64,000 nucleotides of DNA from contig JABRVX010000010.1 of the NCBI GenBank assembly GCA_039961735.1, positions 1 to 64,000 on the forward strand, in the 5' to 3' direction. The notes under the pieces were generated by a model. That model was not told the origin of the DNA. It was given only the letters and a program-made list of their open reading frames with translations, and made no database searches. The stretch comes from Fimbriimonadia bacterium. Lineage in GTDB: Bacteria; Armatimonadota; Fimbriimonadia; Fimbriimonadales; JABRVX01. Both the position numbers and the translations under genes were made by a program. Of this stretch, positions 18,855 to 27,862 are shown one piece after another (within the stretch, counting starts at the first letter, position 1; every line of letters begins with the position of its first letter).

Positions 18855-18919
18855 CTGCGCGGGAACGACAGGGGATAACACACTCTCGCCGTGTGTATCG
18901 TTCCCGCGCAGGCGGGAAC
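18855..18919. repeat. REP-like inverted repeat
   Basis: CTGCGCGGGAACGA (18855-18868) is repeated inverted as TCGTTCCCGCGCAG (18898-18911), and the right copy also forms a hairpin with GCGGGAAC (18912-18919). It belongs to the TTCCCGCG-(n)-CGGGAA palindromes also found at 21536-21597, 58421-58594 and 58646-58672. Confidence 0.6.
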
Positions 18920-19009
18920 CCAGAGTCGTGTCAATCCTGGTGCTGAGTCTTGGAACCGTAGATGCCTCTCCGGAAGCGGCGGAGGCATCACTGCCATGAT
19001 GTCTCGACC

Positions 19010-19579
19010 CTACATCCCCAAAAAGTACGCGTGGATGGTGGGGTCGGAGGTGAGTTCGGGGTGGAAAGTGGTGCCGAGCAACGTCTTCGTGCGTACTGCG
19101 ACCGGCGTATCCTCGTGCACTGCGAGCACTTCGACGCCGGGGCCGGCCTCTCGAATGACCGGTGCTCGGATGAACACGCCCCGAATGATCTCGCCTGTCG
19201 GGCGGAACTCGAAGTTCGCCTCGAAGCTGTCCAGTTGCCTTCCATACGCGTTCCGCTCGACGGTCACGTCCAGTAGGCCGAGTGGCGAGACCGGACGGTT
19301 CGTAACACGCTTGGCCAGCAGGATGAGCCCCATGCAGGTGCCCCAAATGCGCATGCCTCTCTCCGCGCGTCGCAGGATCGCTACATCCAGTCCCTCGAAG
19401 GCCAGCAGGCGCGAGACCGTGGTACTTTCCCCTCCCGGCATGATGAGGCGCTCGGCCCGTTCGAGGTCGCGAACCGTTCGCACCTCGACGGTCCGAGCGC
19501 CGATGCGTTCCAGCGCCTGCACGTGCATGGCGAAGTCGCCCTGCAGAGCGAGGACGCCGACGGGCGGGTTACCACCCAC
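19010..19579 (-). CDS. pdxT: Pyridoxal 5'-phosphate synthase glutaminase subunit
   Basis: A 189-residue class I glutamine amidotransferase that supplies ammonia to PdxS for making pyridoxal phosphate. The start [10 protein letters not shown] and the PGGEST loop near residue 50 are typical. The nucleophile is Cys82 in GTCMGL (usually GTCAG), and the His-Glu pair is in TFHPELT near the end. It overlaps the end of pdxS by 11 bases, so the two subunits are coupled in translation. Confidence 0.95.
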   Translation of the reverse strand: MGGNPPVGVLALQGDFAMHVQALERIGARTVEVRTVRDLERAERLIMPGGESTTVSRLLAFEGLDVAILRRAERGMRIWGTCMGLILLAKRVTNRPVSPLGLLDVTVERNAYGRQLDSFEANFEFRPTGEIIRGVFIRAPVIREAGPGVEVLAVHEDTPVAVRTKTLLGTTFHPELTSDPTIHAYFLGM

Positions 19580-20471
19580 GAGGCGCTAACAGCTCCTCTT
19601 CCCGCAGCGAGCTCGCCTGAATGCCAGACATCGGCGTGCCGAGGCCTTCGGAGATCTCCGCCAGCTTGGCGGGATCGTTATAGTGAGTCACGGCTTGAAC
19701 GATGGCTTTCGCCCTGCGCGGCGGGTCCTCGGACTTGAAGATGCCGCTGCCCACGAACACCGACTCGGCACCGAGTTTCATCATGAGCGCCGCGTCCGCG
19801 GGAGTGGCGATGCCGCCCGCCGAGAAGTTCGGCACTGGCAGCTTGCCCTCGCGCTTCACGTCCACGACGAACTCGTACGGTGCCTGGAGCTCCTTCGCGA
19901 TGGCGCTCAGCTCGAAATCGGGAGCATTCAGGATGCGGCGGAAGTCGCGCATGATGGAGTTCATGTGGCGCACGGCTTCCACCACGTCTCCGGTTCCCGC
20001 TTCACCCTTCGTGCGCACCATGGCCGCGCCTTCCGCAGCCCTTCGCAGGAACTCGCCCAGGTTTCGTGCGCCGCAGACGAAAGGCACGTCGAAGGCGTGC
20101 TTGTCTACGTGGTGCTCTTCGTCGGCAGGGGTGAGCACCTCGCTCTCGTCAATGAAGTCCACCTTCAGGGCCTGCAGGATCTCGGCTTCCACGAAGTGCC
20201 CAATACGGCACTTGGCCATCACGGGGATGGAGACCGCTTCCTGAATCTCGCGGATGATCTTGGGGTCGGACATGCGCGCGACCCCGCCCTGAGCTCGAAT
20301 GTCGGCCGGCACCCGCTCCAGGGCCATTACGGCGACCGCGCCCGCGTCTTCGGCGATGCGGGCTTGTTCGGCGGTGGTGACGTCCATGATCACTCCGCCT
20401 CGCAGCATCATGGCGAGCCCGACCTTGGTCCGCCAAGTTGACTTTTGCCTATCGGAATCGGCCGCAGCCAT
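19569..20471 (-). CDS. pdxS: Pyridoxal 5'-phosphate synthase lyase subunit
   Basis: The 300-residue synthase subunit builds the coenzyme from ribose 5-phosphate, glyceraldehyde 3-phosphate and ammonia. Almost the whole protein is recognisable: [13 protein letters not shown], the active-site lysines in MAKCRIGHF and [10 protein letters not shown], and [14 protein letters not shown]. Usual length. The gene is first in the pdxS-pdxT operon, with a TATAAT box and a good ribosome binding site. Confidence 0.97.
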   Translation of the reverse strand: MAAADSDRQKSTWRTKVGLAMMLRGGVIMDVTTAEQARIAEDAGAVAVMALERVPADIRAQGGVARMSDPKIIREIQEAVSIPVMAKCRIGHFVEAEILQALKVDFIDESEVLTPADEEHHVDKHAFDVPFVCGARNLGEFLRRAAEGAAMVRTKGEAGTGDVVEAVRHMNSIMRDFRRILNAPDFELSAIAKELQAPYEFVVDVKREGKLPVPNFSAGGIATPADAALMMKLGAESVFVGSGIFKSEDPPRRAKAIVQAVTHYNDPAKLAEISEGLGTPMSGIQASSLREEELLAPRGW

Positions 20472-20477
20472 CTCGGT

Positions 20478-20498
20478 TCACCTCTCGACGGGATTATA
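20478..20498 (-). promoter_or_regulatory. pdxS promoter -10 box and ribosome binding site
   Basis: On the minus strand TATAAT (20493-20498) is followed by GAGAGGTGA (20478-20486), seven bases before the pdxS ATG. This is a normal short leader, unlike the divergent gene beside it. Confidence 0.6.
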
Positions 20499-20553
20499 CC
20501 GAGCAGCCTGGCCTTGCCTGGAACCCCGTCTGGGACAGCGAGAGGCGGCCGAG

Positions 20554-20559
20554 TATCAT
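20554..20559 (+). promoter_or_regulatory. Probable leaderless promoter (-10 TATCAT)
   Basis: TATCAT ends seven bases before the ATG at 20567. GGGACA sits 16 bases upstream as a weak -35. No Shine-Dalgarno sequence is present. Confidence 0.45.
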
Positions 20560-20566
20560 AGAGCGC

Positions 20567-21487
20567 ATGGTTGCCATATCCACTGCTCTCAATGCACGGC
20601 ATCGGGGCTCGGCCCGAGAGGTTTTCGAGGAGCTAAAAGCGCTCGGGTACGAGCAGTTCGAGGTGAACGTGCACTTCTCGGAAGAGATGGTGGAAGAAAC
20701 CGAGCGCATGGTGCGGGCGGGGGAGATCGAGATCGTTAGCGTGCACAACTACTGCCCCGTGCCGCCTGGCATCGAAAGGACGCGCAGTGGGGGTGACCTT
20801 TTTCACTTCTCCGCGGAAGAGGCCGAGGTGCGTGGGCAGGCGCTGAAGTGGACACTGCGATCGATCGAGACCGCAGCTCGGCTCGGAGCACGCTTCTTGG
20901 TTGGTCACTGGGGGATAGTGCCCGTGGAGGACGGCAAAGAGGTGCAGCACGCAGCGCTGGAGCGCCTACGCCGCGGCGAACCGGGCGTGCCCGAGATGGT
21001 CCGAGAGGCGGTGGAGCGGCGCCAGGCGATGGCCAGGCCGTATGTGGAGCGGGCGCTAGACACGTTCAGCCAGCTGTTGCCCACGGCGCGGGAACACGGC
21101 GTTCGCCTGGGTGTCGAATGTCGAAACTATTTCCACGAGATACCTTCGCTGGAGGAGGTCGGCGAGTTCCTCGCCCTGGACCCCGCTGTCATCGGCTACT
21201 GGCACGACATCGGACATGCGGAGATACTGGAGTTTTTGGGCGTCGTTCCCGAGAGGTCCTTCGCAGCGCGTTGGGCGGACCGTGCCATCGCCGTGCACGT
21301 GCACGACGTAAAGCAGGGTGCCGACCATCGGCCGATGGGTGAAGGCGACATAGACTTTCGTGCCGAGCTGTCGCCGTTTCCCGCTTCGGCACCCTGGGTC
21401 ATCGAGGTGCACTCCGGGGACGCTATGACGATGCGTCGGATGGGCGAGGAGTTGCGGCGAATTTGGTCGGAGATTCACAACGCTTGA
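20567..21487 (+). CDS. Sugar phosphate isomerase/epimerase-like TIM-barrel protein
   Basis: A 306-residue xylose-isomerase-like (AP endonuclease 2 fold) protein. The expected metal-binding pattern is visible: LVGHWGIVP, Glu in RLGVECRNYFHEIPS, YWHDIGHAE, VHVHDVKQG and the final VIEVHSG. Such proteins isomerise or epimerise sugars or, in some cases, cut DNA at abasic sites; the substrate cannot be told. The ATG at 20567 was chosen because the protein starts there with the first barrel strand (VAISTALNA) and because a -10 box lies just upstream. It is divergent from pdxS. Confidence 0.75.
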   Translation: MVAISTALNARHRGSAREVFEELKALGYEQFEVNVHFSEEMVEETERMVRAGEIEIVSVHNYCPVPPGIERTRSGGDLFHFSAEEAEVRGQALKWTLRSIETAARLGARFLVGHWGIVPVEDGKEVQHAALERLRRGEPGVPEMVREAVERRQAMARPYVERALDTFSQLLPTAREHGVRLGVECRNYFHEIPSLEEVGEFLALDPAVIGYWHDIGHAEILEFLGVVPERSFAARWADRAIAVHVHDVKQGADHRPMGEGDIDFRAELSPFPASAPWVIEVHSGDAMTMRRMGEELRRIWSEIHNA

Positions 21488-21535
21488 GGGGTTGCGGCGA
21501 TCGCGGCCAGGGCATGGAAATGACATCGAGCTCGC

Positions 21536-21597
21536 GCCTTCGCGGGCATAGGACGCGCTAGCCCACTTCCACAACACATTGTCATTCCCGCGAAGGC
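21536..21597. repeat. REP-like inverted repeat
   Basis: GCCTTCGCGGG (21536-21546) and CCCGCGAAGGC (21587-21597) are perfect 11-base inverted copies; the right one is part of GTCATTCCCGCGAAGGC, the dispersed palindrome of this genome. It lies between convergent genes. Confidence 0.65.
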
Positions 21598-21644
21598 AAG
21601 AAACCAGTCCCTGCAGCGTCGTAAGTAACACGCCGGGAGCCCCG

Positions 21645-22214
21645 TTACATGATCAGTTCGTACACGCAGTGCTTGTAGGACTCGAAGTGGGCCGCGTACT
21701 GGCGGCAACTGCGGTAGTTCTGCCACAGGTGCACTACCGCCACACGCTCCTCGATGACGGCGTCATCCAGAGTCATCGCCCCGAGGAAGCCAGGGGCCAC
21801 CACCATCGAGTCCGTGATGCCCTCGAGCCTCTGCATCGTCTCCACTTTCATGCCCGGCTGCGCCATCGCAACGATCATCACGACCACGGTCCCCGGTTCG
21901 AGGCTGCCGAGCGTGTTCCCAAGCCGATCGACGATGTGGTGGGTGTGCAGGTTCGGCGTCCCCACCACCACCTGGAGGGCTTCGGCCATCAGGTCCGACT
22001 CGGCCCACGCACGGGAGGCTGCCACCGGTGCTTCCAGAGCGTCCCACTCCGTCACGAGCGCAAAGCGGGTGGGGTCGTCGAAGTGTTTCAGCAGCCGTAC
22101 GCTCCGACAACCCGGCTGGGAAACGTACAGCGTTCGCAGCCGCTCGAACAGCATCAGCTCGGCGTCAACGTATTCTGGGTACACCTCGACTTCGGCAAGG
22201 ACTAGGACGGACAT
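21645..22214 (-). CDS. Antibiotic biosynthesis monooxygenase (ABM) domain protein
   Basis: The 189-residue protein appears to hold two ferredoxin-like ABM domains: the first (about 1-90; VLAEVEVYPEYVDAE, QPGCRSVRLLKHFDDPTRF, LVTEWDAL) is clear; the second (about 105-185; APGFLGAMTLDD, ERVAVVHLWQNYRSCRQY) is more diverged. Members range from haem-degrading enzymes to quinol monooxygenases, and many have no known role. A GAGGTG site lies ten bases upstream. It stands alone between the isomerase and the envelope operon. Confidence 0.72.
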   Translation of the reverse strand: MSVLVLAEVEVYPEYVDAELMLFERLRTLYVSQPGCRSVRLLKHFDDPTRFALVTEWDALEAPVAASRAWAESDLMAEALQVVVGTPNLHTHHIVDRLGNTLGSLEPGTVVVMIVAMAQPGMKVETMQRLEGITDSMVVAPGFLGAMTLDDAVIEERVAVVHLWQNYRSCRQYAAHFESYKHCVYELIM

Positions 22215-22330
22215 TCGGTTTCAGCACCTCGTTGGGCTATCTCCGTTTGTACCTGCAGAGTGGCGCGATATGTTCCGGCTTCCCCGAAAGAAGTTCGTAC
22301 GTGATGCCCGGGCGGGCAGTTGCGGACGTG

Positions 22331-22336
22331 TATAAT
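22331..22336 (+). promoter_or_regulatory. Probable leaderless promoter (-10 TATAAT)
   Basis: A perfect TATAAT ends eight bases before the ATG of the dCMP deaminase gene. The gap is CCGGGGCG, with no ribosome binding site, so the mRNA probably begins at or beside the start codon of this five-gene operon. Confidence 0.55.
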
Positions 22337-22344
22337 CCGGGGCG

Positions 22345-22797
22345 ATGGGAAGGCCCGACTGGGACGAGTACTTCATGCGGATCGCGCACGATGTGGCTTC
22401 GCGTGCGACCTGCGAGCGACGCAAGGTCGGGGCCGTCATCGTCGCGGAGAAGCGCATTCTCACCACCGGCTACAACGGGGCGCCGCAAGGGTTGCCGCAC
22501 TGCACGGAAGTGGGCTGCAAGATGGAGAACGGCCATTGCATCCGCACTCTGCACGCCGAGCAGAATGCGATCGTGCAGGCCGCTCTCTTCGGCGTCTCGT
22601 GCCAAGGCAGCTCGCTGTACGTGACCTGCCAGCCGTGTAACAACTGTGCAAAGATGATCATCAACGCGGGCATACGTAAGGTCGTGTTCGAAGGCGACTA
22701 TCCAGACCCGTTCGCCCTGGAACTCTTCGGAGCGGCCGGCGTGGAGTTGGTCCGCGTCGTCGAAGGTCGCCCGACGCCCGTTCTCATGCCCCAATGA
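22345..22797 (+). CDS. comEB: dCMP deaminase family protein
   Basis: A 150-residue zinc deaminase that converts dCMP to dUMP, a source of thymidylate. The catalytic signature is HAEQNAI with Cys-x-x-Cys in CQPCNNC downstream; the N-terminal RPDWDEYFMRIA and VGAVIV segments are usual for the ComEB/dCMP deaminase group. The length is normal. The stop overlaps the next start (ATGA). Being first in an operon of envelope-lipid genes is common in Gram-positive-like gene orders but has no known functional reason. Confidence 0.92.
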   Translation: MGRPDWDEYFMRIAHDVASRATCERRKVGAVIVAEKRILTTGYNGAPQGLPHCTEVGCKMENGHCIRTLHAEQNAIVQAALFGVSCQGSSLYVTCQPCNNCAKMIINAGIRKVVFEGDYPDPFALELFGAAGVELVRVVEGRPTPVLMPQ

Positions 22798-23903
22798 CGC
22801 ACGCTCTGTTCGTTGCCGCCATCGCCATGCTCTCGGCGCTGCTGATTACGCCGGCAGTGCGCCGCCTGGCACTGCGATTCGACGTGGTGGACATGCCGGA
22901 CGACCCGCGGCGGGTGCATACGGAACCGACTCCGAGGTGGGGCGGGATTGCCATCTTCGTGTCTTCGGTTATCGCCGTCGCCGTTGGCTTTTGGGTGCTC
23001 GGCATGGCGCCCGGGCGTGACGAATGGCTGCAGTACGTCGGCCTTTACGTCATAGGGCTTCTCGTGTTGGTCGTCGGCGCGCTGGATGACAAGCTGCAGT
23101 TCTCCGCATCCAAGCAGGCCGCGTTTCTGCTGGCATGCGGTATTGGAGTGCAGTTCCTGGGCGTCCAGATCGCTGGGATCACTAAGCCATGGTCCATTGC
23201 ACCAGGGGAGAGCCCATGGCTGCCCCTCGGTTGGCTGGCTTGGCCCGTGACCGCTGTCTGGATGTTCGTGGTGACGAAGACGATGGATACGATCGATGGG
23301 CTGGACGGGCTCGCTGCGGGGATAGCGGCGATCTCGGCTGCTACGCTGTCGGCGATGGCTCTGGTCGGTCAGCCGCAGCAGCTACCCATCGTCGCCGTGG
23401 GAGCCGCCGTGTGCGGTGCTTCACTCGGTTTCCTGCGACACAACTTCAACCCGGCGCGCATCTTCATGGGAACCGGTGGTGCCCAGTTCCTCGGGTTCGT
23501 TCTCGCAGGACTCAGTGTGATCGGTGCATTCAAGGTGGCCGCCGCGGTGACAGTCGGCGTGCCGGTGCTCATCTTCGGGCTTCCGCTCTTCGATGCAATC
23601 TTCGTGGTGACTCGACGCATTCGCCACAAACAACCGATATATGTGGCGGACAAGCGGCACTTGCACCACCGTTTGCTCGAACAGGGCCTGACTCACCGCC
23701 AGACGGTGCTCGTGATGTACGCTCTAGCCCTCGTTCTCTGCGCGACCGCACTCTGGATATTCGGAAGGACCCACCATGGCAAGCAGACAACCGCGGACGT
23801 CTCGGCTATCAGTGATGGCAGTATTCGGTACTCGGCCCGATGCTATCAAGATGGCTCCGGTTATCCGCGAGTTGCGTCGCTTCCCCGATCAGGTACGCCT
23901 TAG
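22794..23903 (+). CDS. Undecaprenyl-phosphate N-acetylglucosaminyl 1-phosphate transferase (WecA/TagO-like)
   Basis: A 369-residue membrane protein with about ten hydrophobic helices. Diagnostic cytoplasmic loops are DMPDDPRRVH near the N-terminus, GALDDK, the catalytic TIDGLDGLA motif, and the HLHHRLLEQGL loop of polyprenyl-phosphate sugar-1-phosphate transferases. It starts lipid-linked glycopolymer synthesis by loading HexNAc-1-phosphate onto undecaprenyl phosphate. The last 40 residues after WIFGRTHH do not look membrane-like and overlap the next gene by 128 bases, so a shorter original end or a late frameshift is possible. Confidence 0.88.
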   Translation: MTHALFVAAIAMLSALLITPAVRRLALRFDVVDMPDDPRRVHTEPTPRWGGIAIFVSSVIAVAVGFWVLGMAPGRDEWLQYVGLYVIGLLVLVVGALDDKLQFSASKQAAFLLACGIGVQFLGVQIAGITKPWSIAPGESPWLPLGWLAWPVTAVWMFVVTKTMDTIDGLDGLAAGIAAISAATLSAMALVGQPQQLPIVAVGAAVCGASLGFLRHNFNPARIFMGTGGAQFLGFVLAGLSVIGAFKVAAAVTVGVPVLIFGLPLFDAIFVVTRRIRHKQPIYVADKRHLHHRLLEQGLTHRQTVLVMYALALVLCATALWIFGRTHHGKQTTADVSAISDGSIRYSARCYQDGSGYPRVASLPRSGTP

Positions 23904-24927
23904 CATCGTATCGAGTGGTCAGCATCGCGAGATGTTGAGACCGGTGCTGGATACCTTCGATATTCAGCCCGATGTGGACCTCGACATCATGGTTCATGGA
24001 CAGACACTTGCCGAACTACTATGTCGCGCGCTTACCGGGCTGGAGAAGTCAATCCGTCAAGTGGGGCCGGACCTGGTCATGGCGCAGGGAGATACCAGTA
24101 CGACCTTCGCGGCTGCCCTCGCTGCCTTCTATGGCAAAGCAGAGTTCGCTCACGTAGAGGCCGGCCTGCGAACCGGTGACAAGTACCAGCCCTTTCCCGA
24201 GGAGATCAACCGCCGCCTGACGGGAGCAATCACCGATCTGCACTTCGCTCCGACGAAGCTGGCGAAAAGCAACCTTCTCGCTGAAGGTGTCCAACCCGAC
24301 CGCATCTGGATCACGGGCAACACGGGGATTGATGCCGTGCGCATCTGTGCCGAGCGGGTGCAGGCGCCAGCACTGCCCACGCGCACACTGTTGGTGACCG
24401 CGCACAGACGGGAGAACTGGGGAGACGGCATTCGGCACATCGCGCAGGCGCTGAAGATCATCCTCGAGCGCTTCGCCGATACCGAAGCTATCGTTTCGAT
24501 GCACAGCAACCCGGACGTTCGGGCGATATGGCAGGCGGAACTCGGCAGCGAGCCGCGCGTCCGCCTGATCGATCCCCCCGCTTACCCCGAGTTCGTTGCG
24601 CTGATGAAAGCGAGTCATCTGATCCTGACCGATTCGGGTGGCATGCAGGAAGAAGCGCCGGGGTTGGGTAAGCCAGTACTCGTGCTGCGAAATACTACGG
24701 AGCGACCGGAGGGTGTCGAGGCGGGTGTCGCCCGGCTGATCGGCACGGACACCGAGCGGATCGTCGAAGAGGCGGCACGGCTGCTGACTTCAACAGATGC
24801 CTACCGAAAGATGGCGCAGTCGGTGAACCCCTACGGCGATGGCAGAGCAGCGGAGAGGATACGTACTGCGATGTTCCGCCACTATGGCATCTCCGCGAGC
24901 GCGCCCGAGGTGGAAGAGTGGCAGTAG
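23776..24927 (+). CDS. wecB: UDP-N-acetylglucosamine 2-epimerase (non-hydrolysing)
   Basis: The 383-residue protein interconverts UDP-GlcNAc and UDP-ManNAc. Conserved parts: VFGTRPDAIKMAPVI at the start, QGDTSTTFAAALAAFY, HVEAGLRT, FPEEINRR, TGNTGIDAV, TAHRRENWG and TDSGGMQEEAP. GGAAGG lies ten bases before the ATG at 23776. It begins well inside the wecA-like gene. UDP-ManNAc would feed a surface polysaccharide built on the lipid carrier of the upstream enzyme. Confidence 0.93.
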   Translation: MASRQPRTSRLSVMAVFGTRPDAIKMAPVIRELRRFPDQVRLSIVSSGQHREMLRPVLDTFDIQPDVDLDIMVHGQTLAELLCRALTGLEKSIRQVGPDLVMAQGDTSTTFAAALAAFYGKAEFAHVEAGLRTGDKYQPFPEEINRRLTGAITDLHFAPTKLAKSNLLAEGVQPDRIWITGNTGIDAVRICAERVQAPALPTRTLLVTAHRRENWGDGIRHIAQALKIILERFADTEAIVSMHSNPDVRAIWQAELGSEPRVRLIDPPAYPEFVALMKASHLILTDSGGMQEEAPGLGKPVLVLRNTTERPEGVEAGVARLIGTDTERIVEEAARLLTSTDAYRKMAQSVNPYGDGRAAERIRTAMFRHYGISASAPEVEEWQ

Positions 24928-26066
24928 AGCGTCTAGACGGGATGGGCTGGTTCGCGCCGGTCTGGAGGGCGATCTGGCGCATCGCCCTCATCGTGCTGCT
25001 GCTGTGGTTCCTGTGGCACACACGCAGTATCATCATTACGCTGCTACTCTCCGCGACGTTGGGTTACTTCGTGTGGTTCGGCGTGGAGTTCCTGGTCCGT
25101 CATGAGTGGTGGGGGGTGCCGAAGACCTGGATGCGTTTCAAGCGCGCCACCGCCTGTCTGCTATGCTACGCGGTGCTGGGTGCATTCGCATGGGGGGCGT
25201 CGGTGCAGATGTCTCTTCCGATCCGCGAAGGGATCACCACCCTGACACATAACTGGAGTAACTACATGAAGATCCTCTCCGATCAGACGGAGGAGGTTCA
25301 GCGGTTCTACCATAAGAACGTGCCGGAGCAGGTGCGCGAGTATATCTCTACCAGCTTGGGGCATGTGTTCGAGGGATGGGGTGCTGCGGCGGCGGGACAG
25401 GGCCGACGCAGCCAAGGTGGTTCCCCGTGGCTCTGGCTGACCTATCTGGTCGAGCTGATCCTGGTACCATTCATCGCCTTCTTCGTGATCGTGGATGGAC
25501 GCGCACTCAAGCGGGAGGTGCTGCAGTTGTTGCCACCTCACACGGTCCGGCCGGTGCTTCGGGTGGCGCGCGAGACAGACCTGGTGATGCGCCAGTACAT
25601 CCTCAGTCAGTTCATCTTGTGTCTGATCGCAGGAGTGGTGACCTATCTAATCTTCGCCATAGGCCTGCCGAGGGCGCACGCGTATGCCACCATTGCCGGC
25701 ATCTATGCAGGTGTGACGCGGGTCATACCCGTAGTAGGCTCCATCATCGGCGGTATTCCGGTCATCCTACTCGCCGGGCTGTCGCAAGGTAGCATCACGG
25801 ATGCTGTGTGGGTGGCGGTGTTGTTCTCCACCATGCACCTGGCGGAGAGCAAGTTCCTATACCCCGCCATCGTAGGCAGCAGAATGGCGATGCACCCTGT
25901 GCTGGTGATCGTGGTGTTGTTAGTGTCGTTCGAGTTCTTCGGAATCGTGGGTATGTTTTTCGGCCCGCCGGTTGCGGCGATAGCCAGGAACGTGTGGCTC
26001 ACCTCGCAGGCACGCAGACGGGCCGGAACGAAGGGGGTTCAGGCGGTGGGCTTTGCCGGGGTCTGA
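24918..26066 (+). CDS. AI-2E family (PerM/UPF0118) transporter
   Basis: A 382-residue membrane protein with helices near the N-terminus (LIVLLLWFLWHT, IIITLLLSATLGYFVWFG), a soluble middle with the usual amphipathic segment, and a C-terminal helical bundle with the family motif VTRVIPVVGSIIGGIPVILLA and a final FEFFGIVGMFFGPPVAAI. Members have been linked to autoinducer-2 export or sodium/proton exchange; most are uncharacterised. GTG start overlaps the wecB stop by ten bases. Confidence 0.87.
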   Translation: MAVERLDGMGWFAPVWRAIWRIALIVLLLWFLWHTRSIIITLLLSATLGYFVWFGVEFLVRHEWWGVPKTWMRFKRATACLLCYAVLGAFAWGASVQMSLPIREGITTLTHNWSNYMKILSDQTEEVQRFYHKNVPEQVREYISTSLGHVFEGWGAAAAGQGRRSQGGSPWLWLTYLVELILVPFIAFFVIVDGRALKREVLQLLPPHTVRPVLRVARETDLVMRQYILSQFILCLIAGVVTYLIFAIGLPRAHAYATIAGIYAGVTRVIPVVGSIIGGIPVILLAGLSQGSITDAVWVAVLFSTMHLAESKFLYPAIVGSRMAMHPVLVIVVLLVSFEFFGIVGMFFGPPVAAIARNVWLTSQARRRAGTKGVQAVGFAGV

Positions 26067-26895
26067 AATCGTTGGTGGCTGGATTGCCCTGCTGATCGCG
26101 CTCGGCTTGGGCGCGATGCAAGGCGTCGCGGAGTTCTTGCCTATCTCCAGCTCAGCGCATCTGATTCTCGCGCGCGACGTGTTCGGCTGGAGCTTCGGTG
26201 ACGAGCGCGCAAATCTCCTCTTCGACGTAGTGCTTCACGTCGGCACGATGCTGGCGGTGGTGATCTTCTTCCGAAAGGACCTCTTGCGCATCTTCGGGGC
26301 CCTGCTCACCCGCTCCGAGGAGCGACGGGTGGAACGCAGGCTGGGGTGGTACATCCTCTTGGGCACCGTTCCTGCCGCGCTTGCGGGAGTGCTGTTCGAG
26401 GACCCTATCGAGCAGTTTTTCAGGCAACGCGTGGACGTGATCATCAGCCTGCTGGCAGGTGTCGGCGTACTGATGTGGATTGCCGACCGACTCGGCAAGA
26501 AGCGTCGTGACATGGGGCAAGTGAGAGTGTGGGACGCGCTGCTGATGGGTGTGGCACAGGCCACCGCCCTCATGCCGGGTGTATCTCGTTCGGGCGCGAC
26601 CATCACGACGGGTCTGGCACTGGGCTTGAGGCGCGAGGATGCCGCGCGGTTCAGCTTCCTGCTCTCGGCCCCCGCCATCGTCGGTGCGGCGCTCTGGACC
26701 CTGAAGGGCGTGGGCAAGATGCAGATGGTGGAGGGCGCTGTTCCGCTGTTGGTTGCCGGATTCCTGGCGTCGCTCGCATTCGGCATGGCGAGTATTGCGT
26801 TCTTGCTTCGCTACCTACAAAGGCACTCGGTGCTAGCATTTACGATTTACCGCATCCTCGTCGCCGTGTGGCTCTACTTCGCACTGGTGCGGTAG
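26053..26895 (+). CDS. uppP: Undecaprenyl-diphosphatase
   Basis: A 280-residue BacA/UppP membrane phosphatase that recycles undecaprenyl diphosphate to the monophosphate carrier used by the WecA-like enzyme upstream and by peptidoglycan synthesis. Both active-site motifs are present: AEFLPISSSAHL near residue 27 and LMPGVSRSGATIT near residue 175. The start appears to be TTG at 26053, overlapping the previous gene by 14 bases. Last gene of the operon; it converges on the sugar ABC permease after four bases. Confidence 0.94.
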   Translation: MPGSEIVGGWIALLIALGLGAMQGVAEFLPISSSAHLILARDVFGWSFGDERANLLFDVVLHVGTMLAVVIFFRKDLLRIFGALLTRSEERRVERRLGWYILLGTVPAALAGVLFEDPIEQFFRQRVDVIISLLAGVGVLMWIADRLGKKRRDMGQVRVWDALLMGVAQATALMPGVSRSGATITTGLALGLRREDAARFSFLLSAPAIVGAALWTLKGVGKMQMVEGAVPLLVAGFLASLAFGMASIAFLLRYLQRHSVLAFTIYRILVAVWLYFALVR

Positions 26896-26899
26896 GCCC

Positions 26900-27862
26900 T
26901 TACCGGAACATGCGGCGGAGGCGCCATTGGTCGGCCGCCACCGCGATGATGATCACGTGCCCGATGATCATTTCCTGCACGAAGTTCGGCCAGCCGAGCG
27001 CGATGCAGCGGTTCCGTAGGTAAGACATCAGGAACGCACCGACCAACGTGCCGACGATGGAGCCCTGCCCTCCGGCCAGCGACGCACCCCCGATCACGAC
27101 CGCGGCGATCACGTCCAGTTCCAAACCCACTGCAACCGTCGGATCCCCCTGGGTGAGTCGCGCGAACTGGAACAACCCGGCGAGGCCGGTCATCAAGCCC
27201 ATCAGCACATAAATGTACACCTTCGTTCGCTCCACTCGCACGCCACATAGCCGCGCGGTCGCTTCGTTAGAGCCGATAGCGAACGCATACCTCCCTAACA
27301 CCGAGTGACGCAGTGCGAGAGCCATGATCACCGCTAGACCTAACATCAGCCAGACTGCGGGCGCGAACACCAACCACGACTGCGAAGGTATCGGCTGCAC
27401 CCACTGGTCCAATCCCTCGGTGGGTGCCGTGATGGGACGGCTGTTCGATATCCACTTCGCCACCCCGCGAAAGAAGCCCAGCGTGCCGAGCGTGGCGATG
27501 AAGGGCGGCAACCGCAACACCGTGATCAGCAAGCCATTGTACAACCCACACAGCGCTCCAGCGCAGAGCGTGACTAGGATGGTAACTGATAGAGGCAGCC
27601 CGCGATCCATCGCTAGCGCCGCGGTGACGCTTGCCAGCGCGATGGCCGAGCCGACGGATAGGTCGATCCCCGCGCTCACGATTACGAACGTCATGCCCAT
27701 CGCTGCGATGGACACGATCACCGTCTGCACGAGGATGGTGCGAAGGTCGAGCAGCCTGACGGCGGGATGCGGAGGGATAGCATAGAACACAGCGACTACG
27801 ATGAGTAGCACGGCGAGGGGCGCGAGAGCCCGCATCGCACGACGCGCCGTGTCTGTGTTCAA
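26900..27862 (-). CDS. Ribose-type sugar ABC transporter permease (RbsC-like)
   Basis: A 320-residue permease of the RbsC/AraH/XylH group with about nine membrane helices. Typical pieces are FVIVSAGIDLSVGS, IATLGTLGFFRG, YAFAIGSNEATARLCGV and VVIGGASLAGGQGSIVGTLVGA. The TTG at 27862 overlaps the ATPase stop (TTGA) and gives the normal length; GGGGGAGG lies upstream. Substrate undetermined among pentoses, hexoses and related sugars. Confidence 0.92.
   Translation of the reverse strand: MNTDTARRAMRALAPLAVLLIVVAVFYAIPPHPAVRLLDLRTILVQTVIVSIAAMGMTFVIVSAGIDLSVGSAIALASVTAALAMDRGLPLSVTILVTLCAGALCGLYNGLLITVLRLPPFIATLGTLGFFRGVAKWISNSRPITAPTEGLDQWVQPIPSQSWLVFAPAVWLMLGLAVIMALALRHSVLGRYAFAIGSNEATARLCGVRVERTKVYIYVLMGLMTGLAGLFQFARLTQGDPTVAVGLELDVIAAVVIGGASLAGGQGSIVGTLVGAFLMSYLRNRCIALGWPNFVQEMIIGHVIIIAVAADQWRLRRMFR

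Larger units (their letters stand above)
18040..19009. other. Long non-coding stretch downstream of the CARF pair
   Basis: Apart from the collapsed reductase gene (18262-18493) and the palindromic repeats at 18855-18919, I see no gene, RNA or further CRISPR repeat in these 970 bases. Confidence 0.5.

Noticed and set aside
19683-20441. Long plus-strand open frame of 252 codons
   Set aside because: It is exactly antisense to pdxS, whose protein is unmistakable; GC-rich codon use keeps the opposite frame open. The same applies to 29532-30455 opposite the rbsB-like gene.
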